A stretch of 64,000 nt of DNA from Gammaproteobacteria bacterium (GCA_013214945.1 JABSRT010000010.1:1-64000), one strand, 5' to 3'. Positions 1-10,206 are shown, numbered from the stretch's first letter. Numbers and translations: made by a program. The notes: generated by a model not told the origin, from the letters alone.

Positions 1-355
1 CTTTACCTTTAGACTTACCAGTAACGTCAACTTTGTGCACGTCATTGAATAATTCTACAGTGATTTCTTGAGCAAGTGCGAACTCACCCTCATCACCGTT
101 AAGGCGAAATTCCCACAGACAAAGCCCAGCTTCTACGCCAGCTTTAGCAAAATGACCTGCTTGTGGTTTGTTAACGCGACTCGCTTTTTTAGAGCCTGTA
201 GTTACTTGAAGAGCGCGGTAACCGTCTATCTCAAGAGTTTTTACTTGAGTTACACGGTTCGGCTGAACTTCAACAACAGTCACTGGAATTGATACACCGT
301 CTTCTGTGAAGACGCGTGTCATTCCAACTTTACGACCGACTAGACCAATAGCCAT
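1..355 (-). CDS. rplC: 50S ribosomal protein L3 (5' part, cut by the window edge)
   Basis: The first 118 codons of ribosomal protein L3, which binds 23S rRNA early in 50S assembly. The reverse-strand translation begins [16 protein letters not shown], the family's usual N-terminus, and continues [16 protein letters not shown]. The ATG at 353-355 lies 26 bases after the rpsJ stop, the standard S10-operon order rpsJ-rplC. The rest of the gene lies beyond base 1. It is presumably transcribed from the promoter upstream of rpsJ. Confidence 0.97.
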   Translation of the reverse strand, partial: MAIGLVGRKVGMTRVFTEDGVSIPVTVVEVQPNRVTQVKTLEIDGYRALQVTTGSKKASRVNKPQAGHFAKAGVEAGLCLWEFRLNGDEGEFALAQEITVELFNDVHKVDVTGKSKGK

Positions 356-381
356 TGTTATAACCTCTTACCGTCTTAGGG

Positions 382-878
<497 letters not shown>

Positions 879-883
879 CGCAT

Positions 884-912
884 ATTATATGTGCAATTAT
901 GTAAATACACAA
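884..912 (-). promoter_or_regulatory. Sigma70-type promoter of the S10 operon
   Basis: On the minus strand TTGTGT (907-912) and a perfect TATAAT (884-889) are separated by exactly 17 bases. Transcription would start near 877, giving the leader described for rpsJ. No other good promoter is visible between rhlE and rpsJ. Confidence 0.7.
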
Positions 913-1034
913 GCTAAAAATACGTACGTTTTCTATTTTATAACCTGACTGCTAATTGCCGCCAAGCTAACTTCGATTCTATCGAAGGATGGTCGCATAT
1001 CATACAGCCTTTGCTAAATACATCAAGCAATAAA

Positions 1035-1060
1035 TTAGCGGTTCAATGACAAACCGCTAA
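1035..1060 (-). terminator. Terminator-like hairpin downstream of rhlE
   Basis: A perfect 9-bp stem TTAGCGGTT/AACCGCTAA with an 8-base loop lies 14 bases beyond the rhlE stop. On the minus strand it is followed by TTTATTG, a short weak U tract. Confidence 0.6.
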
Positions 1061-1074
1061 CGCTGTAGTTTCGA

Positions 1075-2433
1075 CTAGCTAAAACTAATTGAGCCTCGAC
1101 CGCCACGATTACCACTGCTGCGCTTGTTGGCACCGCTTTGTGATTCACTATTACCAGACTTATGGCGTGGGTTGCTGCTTTTTGGCTTATGACCGCGGGC
1201 ATTGTCACTGCTACGTTGACCATCTTGATGATCAGCATGCGGCTTCTTCGGACGGGCATCTTTAACAGGTCGAGTATCGAGTTCTGTAACCGGTACCTTA
1301 TGGATCGGGTCAAAGGCTTCGATTGGACGACGCTCGATAACTTGCTTTGTAAGGCGTTCAATGTCTTTTAACTGCTTCATTTCATCATTACTGACTAATG
1401 ACACGGCTTCACCGGTGGCACCAGCACGGCCAGTACGACCAATACGATGCACATAATCTTCAGCAACATTAGGTAAATCAAAGTTAACAACATGTGGTAA
1501 CTGGTCAATATCAATGCCACGTGCAGCAATATCAGTTGCCACTAAGATTTTAACTGAGCCATCTTTAAAAGCAGCCAAAGCTTTGGTACGTGCGCCCTGG
1601 CTCTTGTTACCATGAATAGCAGCAGCGGTAAGGCCTTTGCTTTCTAAATGTTTTGTTAAACGGTTGGCACCGTGCTTGGTACGGGTAAAGACCAATACTT
1701 GCTGCCAGTCATTTTCTTTAATAAGGTGGGTTAACAAGGCCGACTTACGGCTCTTATCAACTGGACATAACCACTGCTCAACACTTTCAACTGTGGTATT
1801 TGCCGGGCTAACCGAAATTTCGACTGGGTTATTGATCATACCCTTGGCCAGTTTTCTGATGTCATTTGAGAATGTTGCAGAAAACATCAAGTTTTGACGA
1901 TTCTTTGGTAAAATATTAAGGATTTTACGAATGTCATGAATAAAGCCCATGTCTAACATCCGGTCAGCTTCATCAAGCACCAATACTTCTAACTGGTTAA
2001 ACCGAACAGCACGTTGGTTATAAAGATCCATTAACCGGCCTGGTGTCGCGACTAACACGTCGACCCCTTGACGTAATTTCATCATTTGTGGATTAATTTT
2101 AACCCCACCAAACACTACAGCAGAACTTAATGGCAAATGCTTACTATAAGTTGCAACGTTGTCAGCAACCTGAGCCGCTAGCTCGCGAGTTGGGGTTAAA
2201 ATAAGTGCGCGAACCTGATTGTTTTGTGCCCGTTGGCCTTGTGACAGGTTTTGCAAAATTGGTAAGGTAAAACCGGCTGTTTTACCAGTGCCAGTTTGCG
2301 CTGCAGCCATTACGTCTTTACCTTCAAGTACCGCAGGAATAGCTTGTGCTTGAATAGGAGATGGCGTGTCATAACCTTGTTCGGCAACTGCCTTTAAGAT
2401 TTCAGCGGATAGGCCAAGGGTATCAAAACTCAT
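1075..2433 (-). CDS. rhlE: ATP-dependent DEAD-box RNA helicase RhlE
   Basis: A 452-residue DEAD-box helicase with Q motif ([10 protein letters not shown]), Walker [21 protein letters not shown] ([13 protein letters not shown]), SAT (MFSATFS) and [10 protein letters not shown] in order. The start [16 protein letters not shown] is characteristic of RhlE, which remodels RNA structure in ribosome assembly and RNA decay. The last 70 residues are basic and low in complexity, ending in an RGG-like [12 protein letters not shown] tail that probably binds RNA. It is transcribed alone, and a hairpin follows the stop. Many antisense frames overlap it, all shadows. Confidence 0.95.
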   Translation of the reverse strand: MSFDTLGLSAEILKAVAEQGYDTPSPIQAQAIPAVLEGKDVMAAAQTGTGKTAGFTLPILQNLSQGQRAQNNQVRALILTPTRELAAQVADNVATYSKHLPLSSAVVFGGVKINPQMMKLRQGVDVLVATPGRLMDLYNQRAVRFNQLEVLVLDEADRMLDMGFIHDIRKILNILPKNRQNLMFSATFSNDIRKLAKGMINNPVEISVSPANTTVESVEQWLCPVDKSRKSALLTHLIKENDWQQVLVFTRTKHGANRLTKHLESKGLTAAAIHGNKSQGARTKALAAFKDGSVKILVATDIAARGIDIDQLPHVVNFDLPNVAEDYVHRIGRTGRAGATGEAVSLVSNDEMKQLKDIERLTKQVIERRPIEAFDPIHKVPVTELDTRPVKDARPKKPHADHQDGQRSSDNARGHKPKSSNPRHKSGNSESQSGANKRSSGNRGGRGSISFS

Positions 2434-2736
2434 AAGTTGTCTCTTTATATTGCCATGACATAGTCCACGGCTTTAACGAACGGCGACCGGATTATCTAAG
2501 CAGTATAGATCGCCAATCGACAAAAGGCGTGTATTCTACAGTAACTCCCAGCTAAGTGTTAGCGATAACAGTCGGCGCCAGATAATTACCAAGGCCAGCA
2601 CATTATAATTTAGATATCGGCGTTTTATTTAAACGCTGCTGCCATGAGATAATTACTCGGGCCTAACATATTTTGCTTTTATACAGTCTTTTCCTTAAAA
2701 TCTGCGCACTTTGCTTTATTAAATCGTTAAAAACCG
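2434..2736. other. 303-bp divergent intergenic region
   Basis: Separates rhlE (minus) from the GDT1-type exporter (plus), so it should hold promoters for both. I found no convincing -35/-10 pair and no recognisable yybP-ykoY manganese riboswitch, which would have fitted the exporter. Confidence 0.5.
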
Positions 2737-3372
2737 ATGGATCAATTATTTTTTATTACTGACTCTAACCTTGAACAGCTAGAGCTAGTGTTTGCTCCTG
2801 CCATTATTGGGATCAGTTATCTGGTAGTGATAGCGGCTGAAATGGGTGACAAAAGCCAGTTAGTCTGCATGGTACTTGCCGCTCGCTATCGCGCTGGGCC
2901 TGTCGTGGTAGGCGCAATTGCCGCCTTTGTCTTTTTAAACTCGATGGCCGTTGTGATTGGGCTGACATTAACCCAGTTAATAGAATTGAAATACCTCAGT
3001 GTTGTGGTTGCCGTGATGTTTTTGGTCTTTGGGATCCAGACATTGCGCCACATCAATCAATCACATGATCAAACTGACACTGTTGATTTTTCAGCATCTC
3101 GACTCGTGCTAACGACTTTTGTTTTAATTACGGTTGCTGAATTTGGCGATAAGACCCAGCTAGCAGTCGTAGGACTTAGCACAACACAACCACCACTTTC
3201 AGTTTGGATTGGCGCAACGCTAGCACTAATATCTACCACCCTGCTAGGTGTTTGGTTAGGCCGCACGCTGTTACAGCGGATTTCGATGACGTTGTTACAT
3301 AAGGTAAGTGGCAGCTTGTTTATTATCTTAGGTTTAACCGCTGGCTATCAGGCATATCAGCTGTTTAGATAA
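2737..3372 (+). CDS. GDT1/TMEM165 family (UPF0016) membrane cation exporter
   Basis: A 211-residue hydrophobic protein with about six membrane segments and the two signature motifs of this family, E-x-G-D-K-S/T: EMGDKS at residues 35-40 and EFGDKT at 135-140. Each half carries one motif, so the protein is an internal duplication. Bacterial relatives such as MneA of Vibrio cholerae export manganese, and eukaryotic ones exchange Mn or Ca for protons, so Mn export is the likely role. The N-terminus before the first motif is about 20 residues longer than in many relatives, and no strong ribosome binding site precedes the ATG, so the start is uncertain. Confidence 0.85.
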   Translation: MDQLFFITDSNLEQLELVFAPAIIGISYLVVIAAEMGDKSQLVCMVLAARYRAGPVVVGAIAAFVFLNSMAVVIGLTLTQLIELKYLSVVVAVMFLVFGIQTLRHINQSHDQTDTVDFSASRLVLTTFVLITVAEFGDKTQLAVVGLSTTQPPLSVWIGATLALISTTLLGVWLGRTLLQRISMTLLHKVSGSLFIILGLTAGYQAYQLFR

Positions 3373-3379
3373 ATCAGCA

Positions 3380-3402
3380 CGGGCCGGTCAATGACCGACC
3401 CG
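3380..3402. terminator. Hairpin between convergent genes
   Basis: A 10-bp stem (one mismatch) with loop AAT, CGGGCCGGTC/GACCGACCCG, directly after the exporter gene. There is no clear T tract, so it may be a weak or Rho-assisted terminator. Confidence 0.45.
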
Positions 3403-3429
3403 TTGATGAAACTAACTATTGATTTGATT

Positions 3430-3473
3430 ATACCGATTGCATTAAATGATCACATACTTAATGCAATCGGTAT
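3430..3473. repeat. Long perfect inverted repeat
   Basis: Arms of 16 bases (ATACCGATTGCATTAA and its exact complement) flank a 12-base spacer. The right arm ends on the last base of the amtB stop codon. The stem could end the glnK-amtB transcript, though no U tract follows. The sequence looks like a dispersed intergenic palindrome; this cannot be tested inside one window. Confidence 0.7.
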
Positions 3474-4771
3474 TACAAACTGTACCCAGACTCTTCATGC
3501 TCTGAAATATCAAGCCCGGTCATTTCTTGCTCGACATCCACCCTTAAGCCATTGGTAAAGTGAGCGACTATTTTAAATAAAATCCAACTGACCACTGCGG
3601 TATAACCAAAAGTTGCGACAACCCCGATCACCTGCACCCCAAATTGTTCCGCCATGGTTTCATTGCCAGCAGCAAAACCATAGCCACTAAACACGCCCAA
3701 TTCGGTTGAGCTAAAAATTCCAGCTAATAAAGTTCCTAAAATACCGCCAACACCATGAACCGGAAAAACATCAAGCGCATCATCGATTTTTAGTTTTTGC
3801 TTGATATATACCGTGGCATAAAAACAGACAAAGCCAGCAGACAAACCAATAATCAACGCGCCGCCAGGACCGACATAACCTGAAGCAGGCGTGATGGTAC
3901 CTAACCCAGCGACCATGCCTGTAACAATGCCTAACGCACTTGGCTTACCAAATTTTTTCCATTCAATTGCCGCCCAAGTAATCGCGCCCATCGAGGCAGA
4001 AATATGGGTCACAATAATCGCCATCGCGGCATCACCGTTAGCAGCCAGGGCACTGCCGCCATTAAAGCCAAACCAACCGACCCACAACATGCCAGCGCCG
4101 GTGACCGTCATGGTCATGTTATGCGGCAACATTGCAGTCGTTGGAAAGCCTTTACGTGGCCCGAGCATTTTTGCCGAAACCAAGGCTGCGACACCGGCTG
4201 TAATGTGCACCACTGTACCACCGGCATAATCGTATAAACCCAATTGCGCTAACCAACCACCACCCCATACCCAGTGGGTAATTGGTGCATAGACTAATAA
4301 CATCCACGCGGCGCAAAATAACAATACCGCAGAAAACTTCATGCGCTCAGCAAAACCGCCAATAATCAGCGCTGGTGTTATTATCGCAAAGGTCATTTGA
4401 AATAACATGAATAAGGGTTCAGGAATATCGCCAACTAAATCATCGCGGCCAATACCAGCCAATAACACCTTATCAAGACCGCCAATAAAGCCATTGCCGC
4501 TGTCAAAGGCCAATGAATAACCAATCACTAACCATAAAACAGAGCCGATGGCTGCAATTGAAAAACATTGCATCAAAATCGACAACACATTTTTACTGCG
4601 AACTAGGCCTCCGTAAAACAATGCCAAACCCGGCAGAGTCATGAATAACACTAAAGCCGACGACGTTAATACCCACGCAGTATTCGCACCATTTAACGAT
4701 TCTTGTTGTGCGGTTGCACCAAATGAAAACAAACCAAAGGCAACGGCTAAAAACTTTACCAGCATTGTCAT
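3473..4771 (-). CDS. amtB: Ammonium transporter AmtB
   Basis: A 432-residue ammonia channel with a cleavable-looking N-terminal signal (MTMLVKFLAVAFGLFSFGATA) then about eleven membrane helices. The two pore histidines are present in VVHITAGVAAL and FPVHGVGGILG. It conducts ammonia across the inner membrane and is blocked by unmodified GlnK. The gene starts immediately after the glnK stop (TAA then ATG), so the two are translationally linked. A second ATG two codons in is an alternative start. Nitrogen control is expected through the sites upstream of glnK. Confidence 0.97.
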   Translation of the reverse strand: MTMLVKFLAVAFGLFSFGATAQQESLNGANTAWVLTSSALVLFMTLPGLALFYGGLVRSKNVLSILMQCFSIAAIGSVLWLVIGYSLAFDSGNGFIGGLDKVLLAGIGRDDLVGDIPEPLFMLFQMTFAIITPALIIGGFAERMKFSAVLLFCAAWMLLVYAPITHWVWGGGWLAQLGLYDYAGGTVVHITAGVAALVSAKMLGPRKGFPTTAMLPHNMTMTVTGAGMLWVGWFGFNGGSALAANGDAAMAIIVTHISASMGAITWAAIEWKKFGKPSALGIVTGMVAGLGTITPASGYVGPGGALIIGLSAGFVCFYATVYIKQKLKIDDALDVFPVHGVGGILGTLLAGIFSSTELGVFSGYGFAAGNETMAEQFGVQVIGVVATFGYTAVVSWILFKIVAHFTNGLRVDVEQEMTGLDISEHEESGYSL

Positions 4772-5170
<399 letters not shown>

Positions 5171-5224
5171 TTATGTTTAAAATCAAACAAATAAGCAACT
5201 AACACTTTAATCAAAGTCACGCAA

Positions 5225-5324
5225 CGCACCAATAAAGAGCATCAACAAGGCTTATTCGACCCATTATCGTGCAACAACTAAACAAATTGAGCCATTTTAG
5301 CGCGTCGTGCACTTTATTGGTGAT
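5225..5324 (-). promoter_or_regulatory. Two candidate NtrC enhancer boxes
   Basis: Two 17-base partial dyads resemble the NtrC site TGCACC-N5-GGTGCA: one at 5225-5241 (CGCACCAATAAAGAGCA) and a better one at 5308-5324 (TGCACTTTATTGGTGAT). They lie about 90 and 175 bases upstream of the predicted glnK transcription start, a normal enhancer distance. The 319-base gap they sit in has no other recognisable feature. Confidence 0.55.
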
Positions 5325-5429
5325 GGCATCATAACCACCACGCACCCAATCACTGATGATTGCTTATCGAAATCAACATGCTATGTTTAAGTAAGCGAAG
5401 GTACGCAAATAATAGACGGGAGCGCTATC

Positions 5430-6038
5430 ATGATGATAATTTTCGGCGAACAAGAAGTCAGTTCAGATCTCGACAAGGGAACGCTCGAGTGTCCTGTTTG
5501 CCAGTGCCAGCAAGCTTTTTCTCATCAGCAAACCCAGCCGTATTTCTATGTGTTTTTTATAAAAACCTTCAAATTATCGCTCAAAAGTGATTTTTTACTC
5601 TGCAGCCACTGTGGCTCTTGTTATGATCCGCAACGGCTTGAGTCTCCCAGTGATTACCAACAAGCCATTGATAAAATGGTGCTGTTACGGGTACTGTGTT
5701 ATCTAGCGACAGGTTACGGCGATACCACTTACAGTCGCCAACGTCTAATCGATATCTATTTCGAACACACACAGATCACCATTGCAAATAGTGATATTAC
5801 CAATCAAATGATCGCAATTGCTAACGGTCAAAGCCCGACCTTACCTTACCTGCAACAGCAAAAGATTTTCCTGAGCCACCAAGCCAAACAAAAAATAATT
5901 TTAGCCAGTTACCAATTTGCTAATCAATCGTGCTTGATGGAGCCAACGGATCAAGACAGAATCAATCAAATTGGCGCAAACATCGATGTCTTACTGCCAG
6001 AAATAGAGTATCTGATCGGGTCAATCACCAGCCATTAA
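5430..6038 (+). CDS. Zinc-ribbon protein with helical C-terminal domain
   Basis: A 202-residue soluble protein not assigned to a characterised family. The N-terminal 65 residues carry two CxxC knuckles, C21-x2-C24 and C58-x2-C61, which would bind one zinc. The remainder (about 70-200) is mostly helical and may be a TerB-like domain, a guess from its pattern only. GGGAG lies eight bases before the first of two adjacent ATGs, which fixes the start. It stands alone between the glnK control region and the DUF1244-csdE pair. Confidence 0.7.
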   Translation: MMIIFGEQEVSSDLDKGTLECPVCQCQQAFSHQQTQPYFYVFFIKTFKLSLKSDFLLCSHCGSCYDPQRLESPSDYQQAIDKMVLLRVLCYLATGYGDTTYSRQRLIDIYFEHTQITIANSDITNQMIAIANGQSPTLPYLQQQKIFLSHQAKQKIILASYQFANQSCLMEPTDQDRINQIGANIDVLLPEIEYLIGSITSH

Positions 6039-6104
6039 TTGCAACAGGCTTAATGATCAGGTTAATTTGCGCTACAATTGTTTCTTTTTATTCGGAACAT
6101 CCTG

Positions 6105-6401
6105 ATGCAATTAGACCAACAAACTCAAGATCAGTTAGACGCTGCCGCCTTTCGTCGCCTGCTTAAGCACCTTGACCACAACAAAGATGTTCAAAATATC
6201 GATTTAATGATTTTGGCCGATTTCTGTCGTAACTGTCTCGGTAAATGGTATAAAACCGCTGCCGACGAGCAAGGCGTTGAGATGTCGGATGAACAAGCCC
6301 GTGAGCGGGTTTATGGTATGCCATACTCACAGTGGAAAGCCGATCATCAATTACCAGCAACGCCGGAACAGCTGGCCGCCTTTGCTGCAAAAAAATCATG
6401 A
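6105..6401 (+). CDS. DUF1244 family small protein
   Basis: A 98-residue protein of the DUF1244 family. The recognisable core is LADFCRNCLGKWYKTAA followed by ERVYGMPYSQWKADHQ, with two close cysteines (CRNC). Function is unknown. The ATG at 6105 (MQLDQQTQDQLD) fits the family length; the nine extra codons upstream are not usual. The stop overlaps the csdE start (ATGA), which suggests translational coupling with a sulfur-transfer gene. Confidence 0.85.
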   Translation: MQLDQQTQDQLDAAAFRRLLKHLDHNKDVQNIDLMILADFCRNCLGKWYKTAADEQGVEMSDEQARERVYGMPYSQWKADHQLPATPEQLAAFAAKKS

Positions 6402-6814
6402 TCGTAAGCCTGCACCAGCAACAACTGGTCGAGTTATTTGCCAACCAGAGAAGTTGGGAAGATCGTTATCGGATGATTATGCGTTTAGGCAAGGCCTTGC
6501 CTGCGTTAGACGATGAGCAAAAAACAGATGATCGACTGCTTAGTGGTTGCGAAAGCAAAGTCTGGTTTATCGGTCATTACGACCAAGCTAGCATGCACTT
6601 GAACCTAACTATAGATTCCGACGCCAAGATAATTAAGGGCTTAATTTCAATTATCATTAGCGCACATCAAGAGCTAACGTTCGAACAAGTTCAACAATTT
6701 GATTGCGTCGAATTTATCGAACAACTCGGTTTGCTTAGCCATTTAAGCCCTTCTCGTGGCAATGGCATTAAGGCAATTATAGAAGCGATTAGGTTATTAC
6801 AGCCGTGTGCTTAG
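6398..6814 (+). CDS. csdE: SufE/CsdE family sulfur acceptor
   Basis: A 138-residue SufE-fold protein. The sulfur-accepting cysteine is C51 in the motif RLLSGCESKVW. Such proteins take persulfide from a cysteine desulfurase and pass it on. The longer upstream reading is rejected because MIVSLHQQQLVELF at 6398 gives the normal family length and overlaps the previous stop by four bases. It converges with tcdA, the partner of CsdE in E. coli, so CsdE rather than SufE is preferred; a csdA desulfurase is not present in this window. Confidence 0.85.
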   Translation: MIVSLHQQQLVELFANQRSWEDRYRMIMRLGKALPALDDEQKTDDRLLSGCESKVWFIGHYDQASMHLNLTIDSDAKIIKGLISIIISAHQELTFEQVQQFDCVEFIEQLGLLSHLSPSRGNGIKAIIEAIRLLQPCA

Positions 6815-7605
6815 CTCGTTGGCTCTTTAACTTGAGTTAACTTACTAATCACCCGCGCTACGGCAACAAATCCAAAAGTTGCCGTCACCACGGTGGCAGC
6901 ACCAAATCCTGACGAACAATCCATTTTCATTGGCCCATCAGTTTGAGATTTTTGCTGGCACACTTCGCCACTCGCGGTCGGATAAACCAACTGCTCTGAT
7001 GAAAAGACACATTCAATTTGAAAGCGACGTTTCGGATTTTTAGTAAAGTTATGAAAGCGGCGTAACTCATTTCGCACTTTAGCTGCCAGTGGGTCTTGAT
7101 ATGTTTTGGCTAAATCTGCCACTTGAATTTTGGTAGGATCTTGCTGACCACCGGCCCCGCCGACAGTAATAATCTTAATTTTGTTGCGCTTGCAATAAGC
7201 TAACAAGGCAACTTTAGCCTTGATGCTATCGATTGCATCAATCACATAATCAAAATCTTTAGTAATTAATTGTGCCAGATTGTCAGGATCTACAAAGTCT
7301 TCAACTTGATTAACCACACATTCAGGATTAATCGCCTTAATGCGCTGCGCCATTACCTCAACCTTTGACTGGCCGACAGTATCGACGGTAGCGTGGATCT
7401 GACGATTAGTATTGGTAACACAAATATCGTCTAAGTCAATTAAGGTGATTTCACCTATCGCGCTGCGTGCTAAGGCTTCTGCTGCCCATGAGCCAACACC
7501 ACCAATGCCGATAACACAAACATGCGCTTGTGCTAACTTTGCTACGGCCTGTTCACCATAAAGCCGCTTGGTGCCACCAAAACGAAGATCAAACTGACTA
7601 GACAT
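6811..7605 (-). CDS. tcdA: tRNA cyclic N6-threonylcarbamoyladenosine(37) synthase TcdA (CsdL)
   Basis: A 264-residue E1-like/ThiF-fold enzyme that cyclises t6A37 in tRNAs using ATP. The nucleotide site VIGIGGVGSWAAEALARS lies near residue 30, followed by the acidic DLDD and the family's NTNRQIHA. The late CSSGFGAATVVTATFG is a membrane-like C-terminal stretch also seen in E. coli TcdA. GGTGG six bases upstream favours ATG 7603-7605 (MSSQFDLRF) over two earlier ATGs. The 3' end overlaps that of convergent csdE by four bases. Confidence 0.94.
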   Translation of the reverse strand: MSSQFDLRFGGTKRLYGEQAVAKLAQAHVCVIGIGGVGSWAAEALARSAIGEITLIDLDDICVTNTNRQIHATVDTVGQSKVEVMAQRIKAINPECVVNQVEDFVDPDNLAQLITKDFDYVIDAIDSIKAKVALLAYCKRNKIKIITVGGAGGQQDPTKIQVADLAKTYQDPLAAKVRNELRRFHNFTKNPKRRFQIECVFSSEQLVYPTASGEVCQQKSQTDGPMKMDCSSGFGAATVVTATFGFVAVARVISKLTQVKEPTS

Positions 7606-7727
7606 TACCATCCACCAATACTGTACCACTAAAATTAAGTGGGGCATTATCCTCGTTTTGATTATCGAACGCCAGCATCATCTGCGCAGAGTTAGCACTA
7701 GCGCAGATGATGCGGTGTAGTTATTGA

Positions 7728-8612
7728 TTAACGGCAGTTTAGGCTGATTTTTTCCAACAATGACATCGCAATATTATTGTCATAATAAGCCGCTTCATTA
7801 ATAAAAGATCCATACACCGTTTGTTCGCCCTGATAACAAACCTCTTCGCCGGCAAAAGTGACAAAAATCGGCTGGCCAGGTGCAATGGCAGCAAAGTCCT
7901 TATCTTGAATATCGCGATGGATCATGCCGGCACGTTCGCCAGACTCGGTCAGCGGTAAATTGATGCACTCAAGGTAACGATATGCGTCAACGGTTTCAGG
8001 CAGTTCAGGTAAACGCCCGGTATTATCAAGCTCAATAAAATCAAGGATCAGTGAGGTCATTTTCTCACTTTGATCAAAGACATCATGGCGGATCACCGAT
8101 TGTGGTACCGGTCCCACTTCAACCATCACACTCATCGGTGCAATGCTCGAAAGAAAATGATGCTCGTCATTGGTTTTATGATCTTCATCGCAACAAATCA
8201 CCAATTCAGGCATGTGCATTTTAACGTAAGCGGCCAGCTGATTATAAAACTTACCTTTAGCGGTCAATAATAAGGTCGGTCCCATATTCGACGTGGTCGT
8301 ATGCAGGTCAATAATAAAATCAACTCGCGCGTCCCCCTTAGGCCCGAGCAACTTATTTATTTCCTTAGCTCTTACTTCTTCAACACTGGTTAAACCCGGC
8401 TGCGCTAATTCATCACGGTTAAAGCGTCGGTTAAGATCATTATCGACATAACGTTTATTTTCTTGATGCGCCTGAGGGTTACCAAACAAGGTTTCAGTAA
8501 CAAAGCTGCTACGCTGGATTAGTTCTAGATTTTCTTGCCACTTCTTTAGCAGGTAAATTCCAGTGAACTCATTGCCATGAGTACCACCTACAATCGCTAA
8601 CTGTTTGATCAT
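7728..8612 (-). CDS. Aspartoacylase-type zinc deacylase
   Basis: A 294-residue zinc hydrolase of the AstE/AspA superfamily closest to aspartoacylases, which hydrolyse N-acetylaspartate or related N-acyl amino acids. Zinc ligands are H12 and E15 in GGTHGNE and H104 in DLHTTTSNMG. DNDLNRRF (about 57-64) is the substrate-carboxylate loop, and VEVGP carries the likely catalytic Glu. No arginine-succinyltransferase genes (astABD) are nearby, so I do not call it AstE. It is not obviously in an operon with its neighbours. Confidence 0.85.
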   Translation of the reverse strand: MIKQLAIVGGTHGNEFTGIYLLKKWQENLELIQRSSFVTETLFGNPQAHQENKRYVDNDLNRRFNRDELAQPGLTSVEEVRAKEINKLLGPKGDARVDFIIDLHTTTSNMGPTLLLTAKGKFYNQLAAYVKMHMPELVICCDEDHKTNDEHHFLSSIAPMSVMVEVGPVPQSVIRHDVFDQSEKMTSLILDFIELDNTGRLPELPETVDAYRYLECINLPLTESGERAGMIHRDIQDKDFAAIAPGQPIFVTFAGEEVCYQGEQTVYGSFINEAAYYDNNIAMSLLEKISLNCR

Positions 8613-8740
8613 TTATCTATCCTTTATCATCGATGACTCAGTACATATTTACTTTGTTACATCTTAACCAATTTTTGTCCGCTTTATCATTACCTATTAT
8701 GGTAAGTAATTACAATTAGTTATAAGTAAAATTGAACGCA

Positions 8741-9166
8741 TTATGCGGGTAAACTTAACACATAATAAAGCGCATTAACTATCTGCAGCACGCTTAATAC
8801 CTGCAACATTGGCTTAAGCACTCGTTTAATCGGCAAGTGCCACTGCAGCATCAATGACGAAAACTCATGATCATGCGCTTTTTTTGCTAAAGCGACTGCG
8901 ATTAAGGTGCCAAGAAAAATAATCCACACTTCCAAGGACAGAATAGCCGCAAAAGCCGCATAGAAAAATGTCATCTGCGCACTAAAGTGCTGGCTCTCTT
9001 GAAATATAGGTACACAAGCGGCTAAATATGCCCAAGCGATCACCAACCATAATTTGGTTAATACCGTATATTGAGCTGTGCCAGCAGCCTCACCTTTAAG
9101 AGCGACGGCAACCCCCAGTACCCCCCATACCAAAGCAATATAGGGAAATACTTCTAAATAGTTCAT
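8741..9166 (-). CDS. Small integral membrane protein of unknown function
   Basis: A 141-residue protein with about four hydrophobic segments (roughly residues 5-25, 38-57, 67-95 and 115-138) and no motif I recognise. A basic/His stretch, KKAHDHEF, lies between the third and fourth. It starts 14 bases after the stop of the LysR gene on the same strand, so the two are probably cotranscribed and the membrane protein may be related to whatever the regulator controls. Confidence 0.65.
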   Translation of the reverse strand: MNYLEVFPYIALVWGVLGVAVALKGEAAGTAQYTVLTKLWLVIAWAYLAACVPIFQESQHFSAQMTFFYAAFAAILSLEVWIIFLGTLIAVALAKKAHDHEFSSLMLQWHLPIKRVLKPMLQVLSVLQIVNALYYVLSLPA

Positions 9167-9180
9167 CTAATTCATAATCC

Positions 9181-10083
9181 TTAAAAATAATCTGCCCGCT
9201 GTTGGTAGGCACGACCAATATGCTCAATCAACAATCTGACCTTCTCAGGCTGATGGCGAGTATAAGGATAAACAGCGTAGATCCCTAACGAACGTGGTTT
9301 ATAATCGGTTAATAGCGCAATTAAATCACCATTACACAAATCTTGATATACGCAACAACGAGGCACATAAACGATACCGCACCCAGCCAATGCAGCTTTT
9401 CGTAACGCCTGCGCATTATTAGTCGAAAAATTTCCTGAAATTCTAACCGAATGCTCTTGGCCATTTTTTCTCAAACGCCAATCACACGCCCCTTGGGCCT
9501 GATAAGCATAAGCAAGGCAGTTAAACTGAGCCAAATCGTCAATAGTTTGTGGCTGACCATTAGCCGTGATGTAACTAGGTGCGCAGCACACTACCCAATT
9601 TGATTCCATCAGCGGTTTAGCAATCAAACTGGAATCAGCCAACACCCCGGTCCTAATGGCCAAGTCGAGCCCTTCTTTCACTAAATCAACAAATTGGTTT
9701 TCAAGCCGCATATCTATGGTTAAATTCGGATGCTGCTGACTAAACTGTGCCACCGCCTCAGACAATAACAACTCGCCTGAAATAGTCGGCACAGTCATTT
9801 TTATTACCCCATTCAAGCCTTGACTAAAATTACTCACAGCGCTCACGGCATCATTTACTTGACGATGAATATCTTTAGCGTGCTGGTAAAGAATTGCTCC
9901 GGCTTCGGTTAAGTGTAAACGTCGGGTCGTGCGGTGCAGCAGCTGCACCCCTAACTCATTTTCTAATTTAGTAATTTTTTTACTCAGGGCTGGGGTGGAA
10001 ATACCCGCAATTTTGGCTGCTTTATTAAATGATTTGGCCTCGACCACAATAGAAAATAACGCGAGTTCATTAGCATTCGACAT
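9181..10083 (-). CDS. LysR family transcriptional regulator
   Basis: A 300-residue LysR-type regulator. Residues 1-60 form the winged helix-turn-helix (FNKAAKIAGISTPALSKKITKLENELG) with the RTTRRLHLTEAG hinge, and the rest is the periplasmic-binding-like effector domain. The effector is not identifiable. It is divergent from the D-lactate dehydrogenase gene and followed by a small membrane protein. An inverted repeat in the shared intergenic region could be its own operator. Confidence 0.9.
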   Translation of the reverse strand: MSNANELALFSIVVEAKSFNKAAKIAGISTPALSKKITKLENELGVQLLHRTTRRLHLTEAGAILYQHAKDIHRQVNDAVSAVSNFSQGLNGVIKMTVPTISGELLLSEAVAQFSQQHPNLTIDMRLENQFVDLVKEGLDLAIRTGVLADSSLIAKPLMESNWVVCCAPSYITANGQPQTIDDLAQFNCLAYAYQAQGACDWRLRKNGQEHSVRISGNFSTNNAQALRKAALAGCGIVYVPRCCVYQDLCNGDLIALLTDYKPRSLGIYAVYPYTRHQPEKVRLLIEHIGRAYQQRADYF

Positions 10084-10142
10084 TAATTACACCGTTTTAT
10101 GAAATAATAAATTAATTTACAGGCTATATATTAACAATATTT

Positions 10143-10168
10143 TTAACGATAAATTAAACCCTCGTTAA
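10143..10168. promoter_or_regulatory. Candidate LysR-type operator
   Basis: The 7-base arms TTAACGA (10143-10149) and TCGTTAA (10162-10168) enclose 12 bases in the divergent region between the LysR gene and dld. The form is compatible with a LysR box, but the region is AT-rich, so chance is possible. Confidence 0.4.
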
Positions 10169-10206
10169 TTTATTGCCAAAAAAAGTCTAATGTCACTAGG
10201 GAGCAG

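Noticed and set aside
1035-1361. 108-codon minus-strand ORF over the rhlE 3' end, and plus-strand frames inside rhlE
   Set aside because: Out-of-frame shadows of the low-complexity rhlE tail.
2434-2736. yybP-ykoY manganese riboswitch in front of the GDT1-type exporter
   Set aside because: The conserved motifs of that riboswitch are not visible.
3891-4229. 112-codon plus-strand ORF inside amtB
   Set aside because: Antisense shadow of a helix-rich membrane protein.
7728-8612. Calling the zinc deacylase succinylglutamate desuccinylase (AstE)
   Set aside because: Sequence blocks fit aspartoacylase better and no ast operon is nearby.
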